A stretch of DNA of 64,000 nt from DASQFQ01 sp963802905 (GTDB lineage: Bacteria > Actinomycetota > Thermoleophilia > Solirubrobacterales > Solirubrobacteraceae): positions 62,001 through 126,000 of the forward strand of contig CAWDKH010000011.1 of NCBI GenBank assembly GCA_963802905.1, read 5' to 3'. Below the pieces are notes generated by a model that searched no databases, was not told the DNA's origin, and saw nothing but the letters and a program-made list of their open reading frames with translations. Shown here piece by piece: positions 53,628 through 61,137 of the stretch (positions are counted from its first letter, which is position 1; every line of letters starts with the position of its first letter). The position numbers and the translations under genes were made by a program.

Positions 53628-53956
53628 TGGGCCGCCTGGGACTCGAACCCAGAACCACGGGATTAACCTGCCGCACCGGCTTTCACCGGCCCCCGGCGCG
53701 AAACGCGCCGGTGTTGCGGTCTGGACCATCTCTTCACCCTCGGCCGAACCGGGCGGGTGGGCGGCGTATGGCCTCTGAGGGCTCTCCCGCCGTAGCGGGG
53801 TTGCCTGCTGATCGCCCAATCCCCGGAGATTTTCACCGCGATGGGTACTCCGGGGCTCTCAGGGGGTCCCAGCAAATAGCCGCCGACAAACTAGCGATCT
53901 CTCGACTAGCGCTCCTTCGTTGAAGTCCCTTGCTCTGCCAATTGAGCTAACGGCCC
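53628..53956 (-). tRNA. tRNA-Lys (TTT), split by an intron in the anticodon loop
   Basis: Read on the minus strand. The 5' exon (53956-53923, 34 nt) gives acceptor GGGCCGT, D arm GCTC-AATTGGCA-GAGC, and AGGGA-CTT, ending at U34. The 3' exon (53666-53628, 39 nt) gives TTAATCCCG, variable loop TGGTT, T arm CTGGG-TTCGAGT-CCCAG, acceptor GCGGCCC and A73. Joined, they make a 73-nt tRNA with anticodon UUU (loop C-U-U-U-U-A-A). Acceptor pairing is complete with one U-G; the anticodon stem has four pairs and an A-G mismatch at its base. The body matches the usual actinobacterial tRNA-Lys start (GGGCCGTTAGCTCAATTGG). Confidence 0.85.
53667..53922 (-). ncRNA. Group I-like intron (IC3-type core) within tRNA-Lys(UUU)
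   Basis: 256 nt between U34 and U35. Core features seen on the minus strand: an S element GGTGAAGAGATGGTCCAGAC (53738-53719) close to the Azoarcus GGTGAAGGTATAGTCCAGAC element. The R element is CTCAGAGGCCATACG (53779-53765), whose GGCCAT can pair with ATGGTC to form P7. A Q-like segment GCAGGCAACCCCGC is also present. P1 can form as CUU / 8-nt loop / GAG with exon U34 paired to G, as in the cyanobacterial tRNA-Leu(UAA) intron. The last intron base is G. Stable hairpin CCGGCGCG-TTT-CGCGCCGG near the 3' end looks like P9. No ORF. Confidence 0.8.
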
Positions 53957-54018
53957 TATACGGGAGTGTATGGCGGCTGACTTCCCATCCTGGACGGGAT
54001 CTCTAAGCTGCTTGAGCA

Positions 54019-54645
54019 ATGAGCGCTGGGAGGAGCTCAGCGACCGGCGGCCGCAGGAGGCGGCGGAGTCCGGAGGTCGCGGAGCAGGAGATCATCGACG
54101 CGGCCGAAGGGCTGCTGCGAGAGCGGCCGTTCCGGGAGCTTACGGTTGACGAGGTCATGCGACGCACTGAGCTGTCGCGCCCGTCGTTCTACGTCTACTT
54201 CCGCGACCGCCACCACCTCGTCCTGAAGGTCGTCGAGCGGCTCACGTCCGAGAGCGCCGCGATGGCGGACGTCTGGTACGGGGCCGAGGGCTCTGGGCGC
54301 GAGGTCATCCGCGAGGCGACCGTGGGCGTCGTGGCGGTGTTCGCGCAGCACGGCGCCGTTCTGGAGGCGCTGTCCGACGCCGCGGCTGACGACCCGGAGG
54401 TCGAGGCGGCACACCGCGGCGCTCTGAACTTCTTCATCGACGCCACCGCTCGCCACATCGAGAGGGAGATCGCGGCCGGGAACATGCTGCCCTGCGATGC
54501 GTCGGAGACCGCGCGGGCGCTGTGCATCATGAACGACCGCTACATGACCTCCGTGCTCGGTCGCAACCCCACGGTCGACCCGGAGGTCGTCGTCGACACG
54601 ATCACGACGATCTGGGTGCGCACGCTGTACGGCGAGTCCGCCTAG
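54019..54645 (+). CDS. TetR-family transcriptional regulator
   Basis: 208 residues. The N-terminal basic segment (GGRRRRRSPEV) leads into a TetR helix-turn-helix: IIDAAEGLLRERPFRELTVD and RTELSRPSFYVYFRDRHHLV. The C-terminal ligand-binding domain is helical, of the EthR/TetR_C_33 sort. No dedicated neighbour: the nearest genes are tRNA-Lys upstream and convergent purH downstream (12 bp), so its target is unknown. Confidence 0.9.
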   Translation: MSAGRSSATGGRRRRRSPEVAEQEIIDAAEGLLRERPFRELTVDEVMRRTELSRPSFYVYFRDRHHLVLKVVERLTSESAAMADVWYGAEGSGREVIREATVGVVAVFAQHGAVLEALSDAAADDPEVEAAHRGALNFFIDATARHIEREIAAGNMLPCDASETARALCIMNDRYMTSVLGRNPTVDPEVVVDTITTIWVRTLYGESA

Positions 54646-54657
54646 CCGACGCGGCCG

Positions 54658-56226
54658 TCAGTGCTTGAAGTGCCGGCGGTGCGTGAAGACCATCGAGATG
54701 CCGGCCGCGTCCGCGGCCTCGACGACCTCGGGATCGCGCTTGGAGCCGCCCGGCTGGATGATGCAGGTCGCCCCCGCGTCGACCGCGAGCTGGGGCCCGT
54801 CGGAGAACGGGAAGAACGCGTCGCTCGCGGCGGCTGAGCCGCTCAGGTCCGTGCCCGCCTCGCGGGCCTTGTCGATCGCCAGCCGGACGGAGTCGACGCG
54901 GCTCATCTGCCCCGCGCCGATGCCGATCGTCGCCAGGTCCTTGGACAGCACGATCGCGTTGGAGCGCACGTGCTTGCAGACCTTCCAGGCGAACAGCATC
55001 TCGCCCCACTCGCGCTCGGTCGGCTTGCGCTCGGTGACGATCTCCATCGCCGAGCGGTCCTCGAGGTCGAGATCGCGGTCCTGCACGAGCAGGCCGCCCA
55101 TCACGCGCTTGATGTCGCGCTCGGCGACGTTCAGATGCCGGCGCTCGTTGTCCTCGAGGATGCGCATGTTCGGCTTGGTGGAGAGGATCTCGAGCGCCTC
55201 CTCGGTGAAGCGCGGAGCGAAGATCACCTCGCAGAACTGCTGCACCAGCGCCTCGGCGAACTCCTTGTCGACCGTGCGGTTGACGGTCACGACGCCGCCG
55301 AACGCCGACAGCGGGTCGCACGCGAACGCGCGCTGGTAGGCCTCGACCGCCGACCCCGCGGCCGCGCAGCCGCACGGGTTGTTGTGCTTGATGATCGCGC
55401 AGGCCGGAAGCTCGAACTCCTGCACGAGCAGGCGCGCGGCGTTGAGGTCGAGCACGTTGTTGAACGACAGCTCGCGGCCGCCGAGCTGCCGCACCTGTGA
55501 GAGCACGTGCATGCGCGAGCCGACCTGCTGGTAGTAGGCCGCGCGCTGGTGCGGATTCTCGCCATAAGCGAGGTCGGTCACCTTCTCGTAGGCGCCCATG
55601 ATCACCGGCGGGAAGTCGTCGAGCATCTCGGCGAACCAGCGCGCGATCGCCGAGTCGTAGCGAGCGGTGGCGCCGAACGCCTCAACCGCGAGGCTGCGGC
55701 GCGTCGCGAGCGAGAGATGCCCGCTCGCCTCGTTGAGCTCCTGCAGGATCGCGTCGTAGGACTCCGGCTCCACCACCACCGCCGAGAACAGGAAGTTCTT
55801 CGCCGCGGCCCGGATCATCGTCGGGCCGCCGATGTCGATGTTCTCGATCACCTCGGCCTCCTCGACCCCGCGGCGGGCCGCCGTCTCCTCGAACGGGTAG
55901 AGGTTGACGCACACGAGGTCGACGAACTCGATCCCGTTCTCCTCCGCCGCGACCATGTGCGCCGGGTCGTCGCGGCGAGCGAGCAGGCCGGCGTAGAGCT
56001 TCGGGTGCAGCGTCTTGACGCGCCCGCTCATGATCTCCGGGAAGCCCGTGAAGTCGTCGATCGCGCGGACCTCGAGCCCGGCGGCCTCGAGCGCCTGGGC
56101 GGTGCCCCCGGTGGAGATGATCTCGACGCCGAGGTCGGAGAGCCCCTTCGCGAACTCGACGATCCCCGTCTTGTCCGACACGGAGAGCACCGCGCGGCGG
56201 ATCCGGACCTCGCCTGGCTGCGTCAT
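54658..56226 (-). CDS. purH: Bifunctional AICAR transformylase / IMP cyclohydrolase
   Basis: 522 residues; last two steps of de novo IMP synthesis. N-terminal IMP cyclohydrolase (MGS-like) has SVSDKTGIVEFAKGL, STGGTAQALE, TGFPEIMSGRVKTLHPK and NLYPFEETAAR. C-terminal formyltransferase has ENPHQRAAYY, the active-site KHNNPCGCA (Lys-His) and DAFFPFSDGPQLAVDAG. Ends HRRHFKH as is typical. Lies 16 bp after purN in a recQ-purN-purH run. Confidence 0.97.
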   Translation of the reverse strand: MTQPGEVRIRRAVLSVSDKTGIVEFAKGLSDLGVEIISTGGTAQALEAAGLEVRAIDDFTGFPEIMSGRVKTLHPKLYAGLLARRDDPAHMVAAEENGIEFVDLVCVNLYPFEETAARRGVEEAEVIENIDIGGPTMIRAAAKNFLFSAVVVEPESYDAILQELNEASGHLSLATRRSLAVEAFGATARYDSAIARWFAEMLDDFPPVIMGAYEKVTDLAYGENPHQRAAYYQQVGSRMHVLSQVRQLGGRELSFNNVLDLNAARLLVQEFELPACAIIKHNNPCGCAAAGSAVEAYQRAFACDPLSAFGGVVTVNRTVDKEFAEALVQQFCEVIFAPRFTEEALEILSTKPNMRILEDNERRHLNVAERDIKRVMGGLLVQDRDLDLEDRSAMEIVTERKPTEREWGEMLFAWKVCKHVRSNAIVLSKDLATIGIGAGQMSRVDSVRLAIDKAREAGTDLSGSAAASDAFFPFSDGPQLAVDAGATCIIQPGGSKRDPEVVEAADAAGISMVFTHRRHFKH

Positions 56227-56242
56227 CGGCGGCGAACGTTAG

Positions 56243-56851
56243 TCACGACGCGATCAGCACGCGGCGTGGGTTGGCAGGGTCGATCCGGACGGCGTCGCGG
56301 GCGATCAGCCGCACCGCCTCGCACAGCAGCTCGTGCTCGATCGGGCGGAGCGTGTCGCGGACCTCAGCAGCCTCGGTCGCCTCCGGCAGGTCGATCGCGC
56401 GTTGCAGGATGATCGGCCCGCTGTCGACGCCCTCGTCGACGAAGTGGACCGTGACACCGAAGACCTTGACGCCGTAGGCGAGCGCCTGCTCGACGGCGCC
56501 GATGCCGGTGAAGGCGGGCAGCAGCGCGGGATGGACGTTGATGACGCGCTGGGGGAAGCGGTCGAGGAAGTTCGCGTTCAGGAGCTGCATGTAGCCGGCG
56601 AGGACGACGAGGGCGACGCCCTGCTCGACCAGCCACTCCGCCATCGCGCCGTCGCGCAGACGGCGGTCCTTGAAGTCGTCGCGGGCGAACACCGCGGTCT
56701 CGACACCCGCCGCCCGCGCCCGCTCGAGCGCCTGCGCGTCCGGCTTGTCGGAGCCGACCGCGACGACCTCGACGCCCTCGTGGCCGTGGACGGTGTCGAG
56801 GATCGCCTGCAGGTTGGTGCCCGCTCCTGAGGCGAGGACGCCGACCTTCAC
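56243..56851 (-). CDS. purN: Phosphoribosylglycinamide formyltransferase
   Basis: 202 residues from GTG 56851, overlapping recQ (GTGA). Third step of de novo purine synthesis using 10-formyl-THF. Features: VGVLASGAGTNLQAI (phosphate loop), LVVLAGYMQLL, NVHPALLPAF (catalytic Asn and His) and GVTVHFVDEGVDSGPII (catalytic Asp). Length normal. Confidence 0.96.
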   Translation of the reverse strand: MKVGVLASGAGTNLQAILDTVHGHEGVEVVAVGSDKPDAQALERARAAGVETAVFARDDFKDRRLRDGAMAEWLVEQGVALVVLAGYMQLLNANFLDRFPQRVINVHPALLPAFTGIGAVEQALAYGVKVFGVTVHFVDEGVDSGPIILQRAIDLPEATEAAEVRDTLRPIEHELLCEAVRLIARDAVRIDPANPRRVLIAS

Positions 56852-58713
56852 GCGACTTCGAGCTTCGGGAACCGCCCGCCGGTCGAGCGCAGCGTGCCCG
56901 CCTGCAGCAGCGCGTCGACGCGCTCGAGCACCGCCTCGGCCCGGAGGTGACCGTAGGTGCCGTAGCCCGGCAGCCCGTCGTAGCTGTACTTGGCGATCAC
57001 CTTCGAGCGCCCGCCGCGCAGCACCTCGACCGCGCGCGTGCGCCCGACCTCGGGCTGCGCGGCCGCCACGACGTCGAGGATCGCGTCGTCGAGCTCCTCC
57101 AGGTCGCCCGCCGCGGGGCGCTGCGCGAGCTGCGCCGGGCGATTCGCCCGCGCGCGCGACGGCGCGACCGGCGGCGCGGGCGCCAGCGAGGGATCGCAGA
57201 CGTCGCAGCACGGGCCCTCGGCCTGCGGCTCGCTCTGGTCGCCGAAGTGGCGCAGGATGCCCAGGCGCCGGCAGGTCGAGCCCTCGACCCACGCCCACAC
57301 GGAGCGGTACTGGCGCCAGCGCGCCTTCGTCCCCTCGCGCGCCGACGTGCGGCAGACCGCGAGCGCGCGGCCGTCCCACTCGCCCGTCACGCGGCCGGTC
57401 ACGAGATCCGGCGGCGACGGCGACGGCTGAATCACGCCCGCCCGCGCGAGGTGGCCGACGATCGCGCGCACCGCGTCGTCCTCCGCCCCGCCGGCGACGG
57501 CCCGCAGCTCCTGCAGCCCGACCGCGAAGCGCCCGTCGACCGCGCGGCCGAGCAGCCGCTTGGCGACCGTGGTGATGGCGGCCTCGTCGACCGTCGAGCG
57601 CTCGATGAAGAAGACGTGCAGGCCCTTGTCGCGCGAGGAGGCGAACAGCAGGCAGCGCGCGGGCTTGCCGTCGCGCCCGGCGCGGCCGGCCTCCTGGTAG
57701 TAGGCCTCGACCGAGCCCGGGACGCTCTCGTGGCAGACCGTCCGCACGTCGGCCTTGTCGACGCCCATGCCGAACGCGTTGGTGGCGACCACCACCGGCG
57801 ACTCGCCGGTCATGAAGCGCCGCTGCGCCTCCGCGCGCACCTCGCGCGCGAGGCCCGCGTGGTAGGCCTCGACGCGGACCCCGAGCTCCCGCGCCAGGCG
57901 CGTGGAGAGCTTGTCGCACTCGTTGCGCGTGCCCGCGTACACGATCGCCGGCAGCGCGTCAGGCTCGGCGAGCACGGTGGCGATCCCGCGGTGCCCGGCC
58001 TCCTTGGTCGCGCACGGGACGACCGCGAAGGAGAGGTTCGGGCGGTCGAACCCCGTCGCCACCCGCACCGGGTCGCGCAGCCCGAGCCGCGTGACGATGT
58101 CGGCCGCCACCTGCGGCGTCGCCGTCGCCGTCGAGGCCACGATCGACTTCGCCCCCAGCCAGCGCGCCGCGTCGGCGAGCCGGAAGTAGTCGGGCCGGAA
58201 GTCGTGCCCCCACTGCGAGACGCAGTGCGCCTCGTCGACCACGAACAGGCCGATGTCGGCGCCGCGCAGGCGCTCGAGGAAGCCCGGTGAGGAGAAGCGC
58301 TCGGGCGCGACGTAGAGCAGCCGCACGTGGCCGGCGGCGGCCTGCTCGACCACCCGCCGGTTCGTGGCGGCGTCGCGCTGCGCGTTGACGAGCCCGACGC
58401 GGCCGGGCGCCACCCGCTCGAGCGCCTCGACCTGGTCCTGCATCAGCGACACCAGCGGTGAGACCACCAGCGTCAGATCGGTGCGCATGAGCGCGGGGAG
58501 CTGGTAACAGAGCGACTTGCCCGAGCCGGTCGGCATGACCACGAGCACGTCGCGGTCCGCCAGCGCGGCGCCCACCGCATCCTCCTGCCCGGGGCGGAAC
58601 GCCGGGAAGCCGAACAGCTCCTGCAGCGCCCCGTGCGGGTCGGTGGCGCGCGCCACCGGCTCCGGCGGGGGCGGCCCGAGACCGGGCAGGGCGAGGGTCG
58701 AGGCGGCTTCCAT
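56848..58713 (-). CDS. recQ: ATP-dependent DNA helicase RecQ
   Basis: 621 residues. SF2 helicase: FRPGQEDAV (motif 0), VVMPTGSGKSLCYQLPAL (I), FVVDEAHCVSQWGHDFRPDY (II with aromatic-rich loop), ASTATAT (III), VVVATNAFGMGVDKADVR (V) and YYQEAGRAGRDG (VI). A RecQ zinc-binding region (RRLGILRHFGD, CCDVC) and a C-terminal helical domain with RSKVIAKYSYDGL follow. Repairs stalled forks and recombination intermediates. First gene of the recQ-purN-purH run; divergent from the nucleotidyltransferase. Confidence 0.95.
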   Translation of the reverse strand: MEAASTLALPGLGPPPPEPVARATDPHGALQELFGFPAFRPGQEDAVGAALADRDVLVVMPTGSGKSLCYQLPALMRTDLTLVVSPLVSLMQDQVEALERVAPGRVGLVNAQRDAATNRRVVEQAAAGHVRLLYVAPERFSSPGFLERLRGADIGLFVVDEAHCVSQWGHDFRPDYFRLADAARWLGAKSIVASTATATPQVAADIVTRLGLRDPVRVATGFDRPNLSFAVVPCATKEAGHRGIATVLAEPDALPAIVYAGTRNECDKLSTRLARELGVRVEAYHAGLAREVRAEAQRRFMTGESPVVVATNAFGMGVDKADVRTVCHESVPGSVEAYYQEAGRAGRDGKPARCLLFASSRDKGLHVFFIERSTVDEAAITTVAKRLLGRAVDGRFAVGLQELRAVAGGAEDDAVRAIVGHLARAGVIQPSPSPPDLVTGRVTGEWDGRALAVCRTSAREGTKARWRQYRSVWAWVEGSTCRRLGILRHFGDQSEPQAEGPCCDVCDPSLAPAPPVAPSRARANRPAQLAQRPAAGDLEELDDAILDVVAAAQPEVGRTRAVEVLRGGRSKVIAKYSYDGLPGYGTYGHLRAEAVLERVDALLQAGTLRSTGGRFPKLEVA

Positions 58714-58757
58714 GGGCCGCCGGACATTACCCCCAGGTCCGGAGGGTTCTGGGATGG

Positions 58758-59390
58758 TTGCGCGACCTGTTGCAGATCGTTGACGACTACCTCGCAGAGC
58801 TCACCCGCCGTATGCAGGAGATCCTCGGCGTGGAACTGCTGGCGGTCTACGCCGGAGGGTCCTACGCGCTCGGCGCCTACGAGCACGGCCGCAGCGACAT
58901 CGACGTGAGCGCGGTGGTGGCCGACCCGCTCTCGGACGCGACGAAGCAGGAGCTCGTCGGCGCCCTCCGCCACGAGGCCATCCCGTGCCCCGCCATCGGC
59001 CTGGAGCTCGTGGTCTACCCGCGCGCCACGACCCAGGTCGCCACCATGGACCCGGGCTTCGAGCTCAACCTCAACACCGGCGCGGACATCGATTTCCGGG
59101 CCGACCTCGCCCCGGGCGACATCGAGGCCTTCTGGTTCGCGATCGACCGCTCGATCCTGCGCGAGCACGGGATCCCGCTGCACGGGCCGCCGACCACCGA
59201 GCTGCTCGCGCCGATCCCGCGCGCGATGCTCGCCCCGGTGCTCGAGGAGTCGATCCGCTGGCATCGCGGCGACGATTCGCCCAACGCCCTCCTCAACATC
59301 ACCCGCAGCCGCCACTTCCTCGCCACCGGGCACTGGATCTCGAAGCCGGAGGCGCGCCGGCGGCTTGACGATGTCGGGGACGCCCCGTAG
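58758..59390 (+). CDS. Nucleotidyltransferase, aminoglycoside-adenylyltransferase-like
   Basis: 210 residues from TTG 58758. Pol-beta-type nucleotidyltransferase core: VYAGGSYALGAYEHGRSDID with the GS and the paired metal Asp, then a third Asp later in VDxxx-like positions is not clear. The C-terminal ~100 residues are helical (DIEAFWFAIDRSILREHGI; NALLNITRSRHFLATG), like ANT(3'')/ANT(9) enzymes that adenylate streptomycin or spectinomycin. Whether it confers resistance or acts on another hydroxyl is not predictable. Confidence 0.7.
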   Translation: MRDLLQIVDDYLAELTRRMQEILGVELLAVYAGGSYALGAYEHGRSDIDVSAVVADPLSDATKQELVGALRHEAIPCPAIGLELVVYPRATTQVATMDPGFELNLNTGADIDFRADLAPGDIEAFWFAIDRSILREHGIPLHGPPTTELLAPIPRAMLAPVLEESIRWHRGDDSPNALLNITRSRHFLATGHWISKPEARRRLDDVGDAP

Positions 59391-59401
59391 CTTCAAGGGC
59401 C

Positions 59402-59557
59402 ATGGCCAAGAAGAGCAAGCAGCCCAAGACGCCCATTCCCGCGGCACTGCGGCAGAAGCTCGAGCACAACGCTTCCAAGCAGAGCGTGGACCAGCGCAAC
59501 GCGCAGGCCCCGCGCGGGGGCCACAGCCCGCGCTCGATCCGTCACCAAGGTCGCTGA
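59402..59557 (+). CDS. Small basic 51-residue protein
   Basis: ATG 59402 to TGA 59555-59557, 11 bp after the nucleotidyltransferase stop. The peptide starts MAKKSKQPKTPIPAALRQKL and ends RGGHSPRSIRHQGR. It is very basic, likely disordered or nucleic-acid-binding. No known motif; the coding pattern (high third-position GC, no internal stops) supports it. Unrecognised. Confidence 0.5.
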   Translation: MAKKSKQPKTPIPAALRQKLEHNASKQSVDQRNAQAPRGGHSPRSIRHQGR

Positions 59558-59596
59558 CCCCCCGCTAAGCAGCAAGCTGCCTGGCTTGGCGCCTAG

Positions 59597-61042
59597 CTAC
59601 AGCTTGACGAGCGGGAGCGCGTTTTCGAACGCGTCCTTGTGCTGCCCGGAGCCGGTGTTGTCCAGCGGGTACTCGCCGGAGAAGCAGGCGTCGCAGTGCG
59701 TCGAGCGGTCGCCCTCGATCGCCACGTAGACGGCCTCGAGCGACAGGTACGCGAGCGAGTCGGCCCCGAGCTCGGCGGCGATCTCGGCCTCCGTGCGCTC
59801 GTGGGCGATCATCTCCTCGCGCGTCGACATGTCGATCCCGTAGTGGCAGGGATGGCGGATCGGCGGCGCGGTGATCCGCATGTGGACCTCCGCCGCGCCG
59901 GCGTCGCGCAGCATCTGCACGATCTGGCGCGTCGTGTTGCCGCGCACGATCGAGTCGTCGACGACGACGAGCCGCTTGCCGGCCACCACCTCGGGGAGCG
60001 GGTTGAACTTCAGCCGCAGGCCGTGCTTGCGCAGCTCCTGGCCCGGCTGGATGAACGTGCGCCCGACGTAGCGGTTCTTGATCAGGCCGTCGTCCTGCGG
60101 CAGGCCGCTGGCGCGGGCGTAGCCGCGCGCGGCGGCGTTGCCGGAGTCGGGCACGGGGACGACGAGGTCGGCCTCGACCGGCGCCTCGGCCGCCAGCAGC
60201 TCGCCCATGCGCCCGCGCGAGGTCTGCACCACGCGCCCCTCGAGGCGCGTGTCGGGACGCGAGAAGTAGATGTGCTCGAAGACGCAGAACGCCTGGCGAT
60301 CGCCGGTGACGACCTGGCGCGTCTCGAGCCCGCGGGCGGTCATCGAGATCATCTCGCCCGGCTGGACCTCGCGCAGGTACTTCGCGCCGATGATGTCGAA
60401 CGCGCACGACTCCGAGGCCACGCAGTAGCGCTCGCCGAGCAGGCCGAGCGCGAGCGGGCGCAGGCCGGCGGGGTCGCGGAACGCGATGACGCGGTCGGCG
60501 GTCATCACGACGGTCGAGAAGGCGCCCTCGAGCCGCGGCAGCACGTCCTCGACCGCATCCTCGATCGTCTCCGCCGGGTGGGTGGAAAGCAGCGCCGCGA
60601 TGATCTCCGAGTCGGAGGTCGAGCGGAACGTCACGCCGCGCTCCTTCAGCTCGGTGTGGAGCTCGACCGCGTTGACGAGGTTGCCGTTGTGGCCGAGCGC
60701 GACCTCACGCCGGTCGGCGCGCCAGACGGGCTGCGAGTTCTCCCACGAGTTGGCGCCGGTCGTCGAGTAACGGACGTGGCCGACCGCCATGTCGCCCTGC
60801 AGCGCGCGCAGCTTCTGCTCGTCGAACACCTGGTTGACGAGCCCCTTGTCGCGCATGGCCATGATGTGGCCGCCCTGAGCGGTCGCGATGCCCGCGGACT
60901 CCTGCCCGCGGTGCTGGAGCGCGTACAGCGCGAAGTACGAGAGGCGGGCGACATCGTGTCCCGGAGCGAATACGCCGAACACTCCGCACTCATCTCGCGG
61001 ACCGTCGCGTTCGTCGATGTCAGGAGGCGTCGATGCCGTCAC
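59597..61042 (-). CDS. purF: Amidophosphoribosyltransferase
   Basis: 481 residues from GTG 61042 (TTG 61075 upstream is in frame). First committed step of de novo purine synthesis. An N-terminal propeptide of ~18 residues precedes the Ntn nucleophile Cys in DECGVFGVFAPG, as in B. subtilis-type PurF. Glutaminase motifs GHVRYSTTG and GHNGNLVNA follow, then the PRPP loop KRLVVVDDSIVRGNTTRQIV and HYGIDM. Cys residues of the [4Fe-4S] site include FCVFEH and HCDACFSG. Divergent from the class III aminotransferase (95 bp). Confidence 0.96.
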   Translation of the reverse strand: MTASTPPDIDERDGPRDECGVFGVFAPGHDVARLSYFALYALQHRGQESAGIATAQGGHIMAMRDKGLVNQVFDEQKLRALQGDMAVGHVRYSTTGANSWENSQPVWRADRREVALGHNGNLVNAVELHTELKERGVTFRSTSDSEIIAALLSTHPAETIEDAVEDVLPRLEGAFSTVVMTADRVIAFRDPAGLRPLALGLLGERYCVASESCAFDIIGAKYLREVQPGEMISMTARGLETRQVVTGDRQAFCVFEHIYFSRPDTRLEGRVVQTSRGRMGELLAAEAPVEADLVVPVPDSGNAAARGYARASGLPQDDGLIKNRYVGRTFIQPGQELRKHGLRLKFNPLPEVVAGKRLVVVDDSIVRGNTTRQIVQMLRDAGAAEVHMRITAPPIRHPCHYGIDMSTREEMIAHERTEAEIAAELGADSLAYLSLEAVYVAIEGDRSTHCDACFSGEYPLDNTGSGQHKDAFENALPLVKL

Positions 61043-61137
61043 AGGAAGGCCCGATCGAGGGAGCCAGCGTAGCAACGGCCCCGGCGCGATCGGCCGGTCT
61101 CGGCTAGCCTCAGACCCGCAAAGAACGAGGAGAACCC

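Noticed and set aside
53628..53956. Degenerate or chimeric pair of tRNA fragments
   Set aside because: Both exons join to a full cloverleaf with a standard loop, and the insert has ordered group I core elements.
61043..61137. Purine riboswitch between purF and the aminotransferase
   Set aside because: 95 bp with no recognisable purine-aptamer core or paired terminator/anti-terminator.
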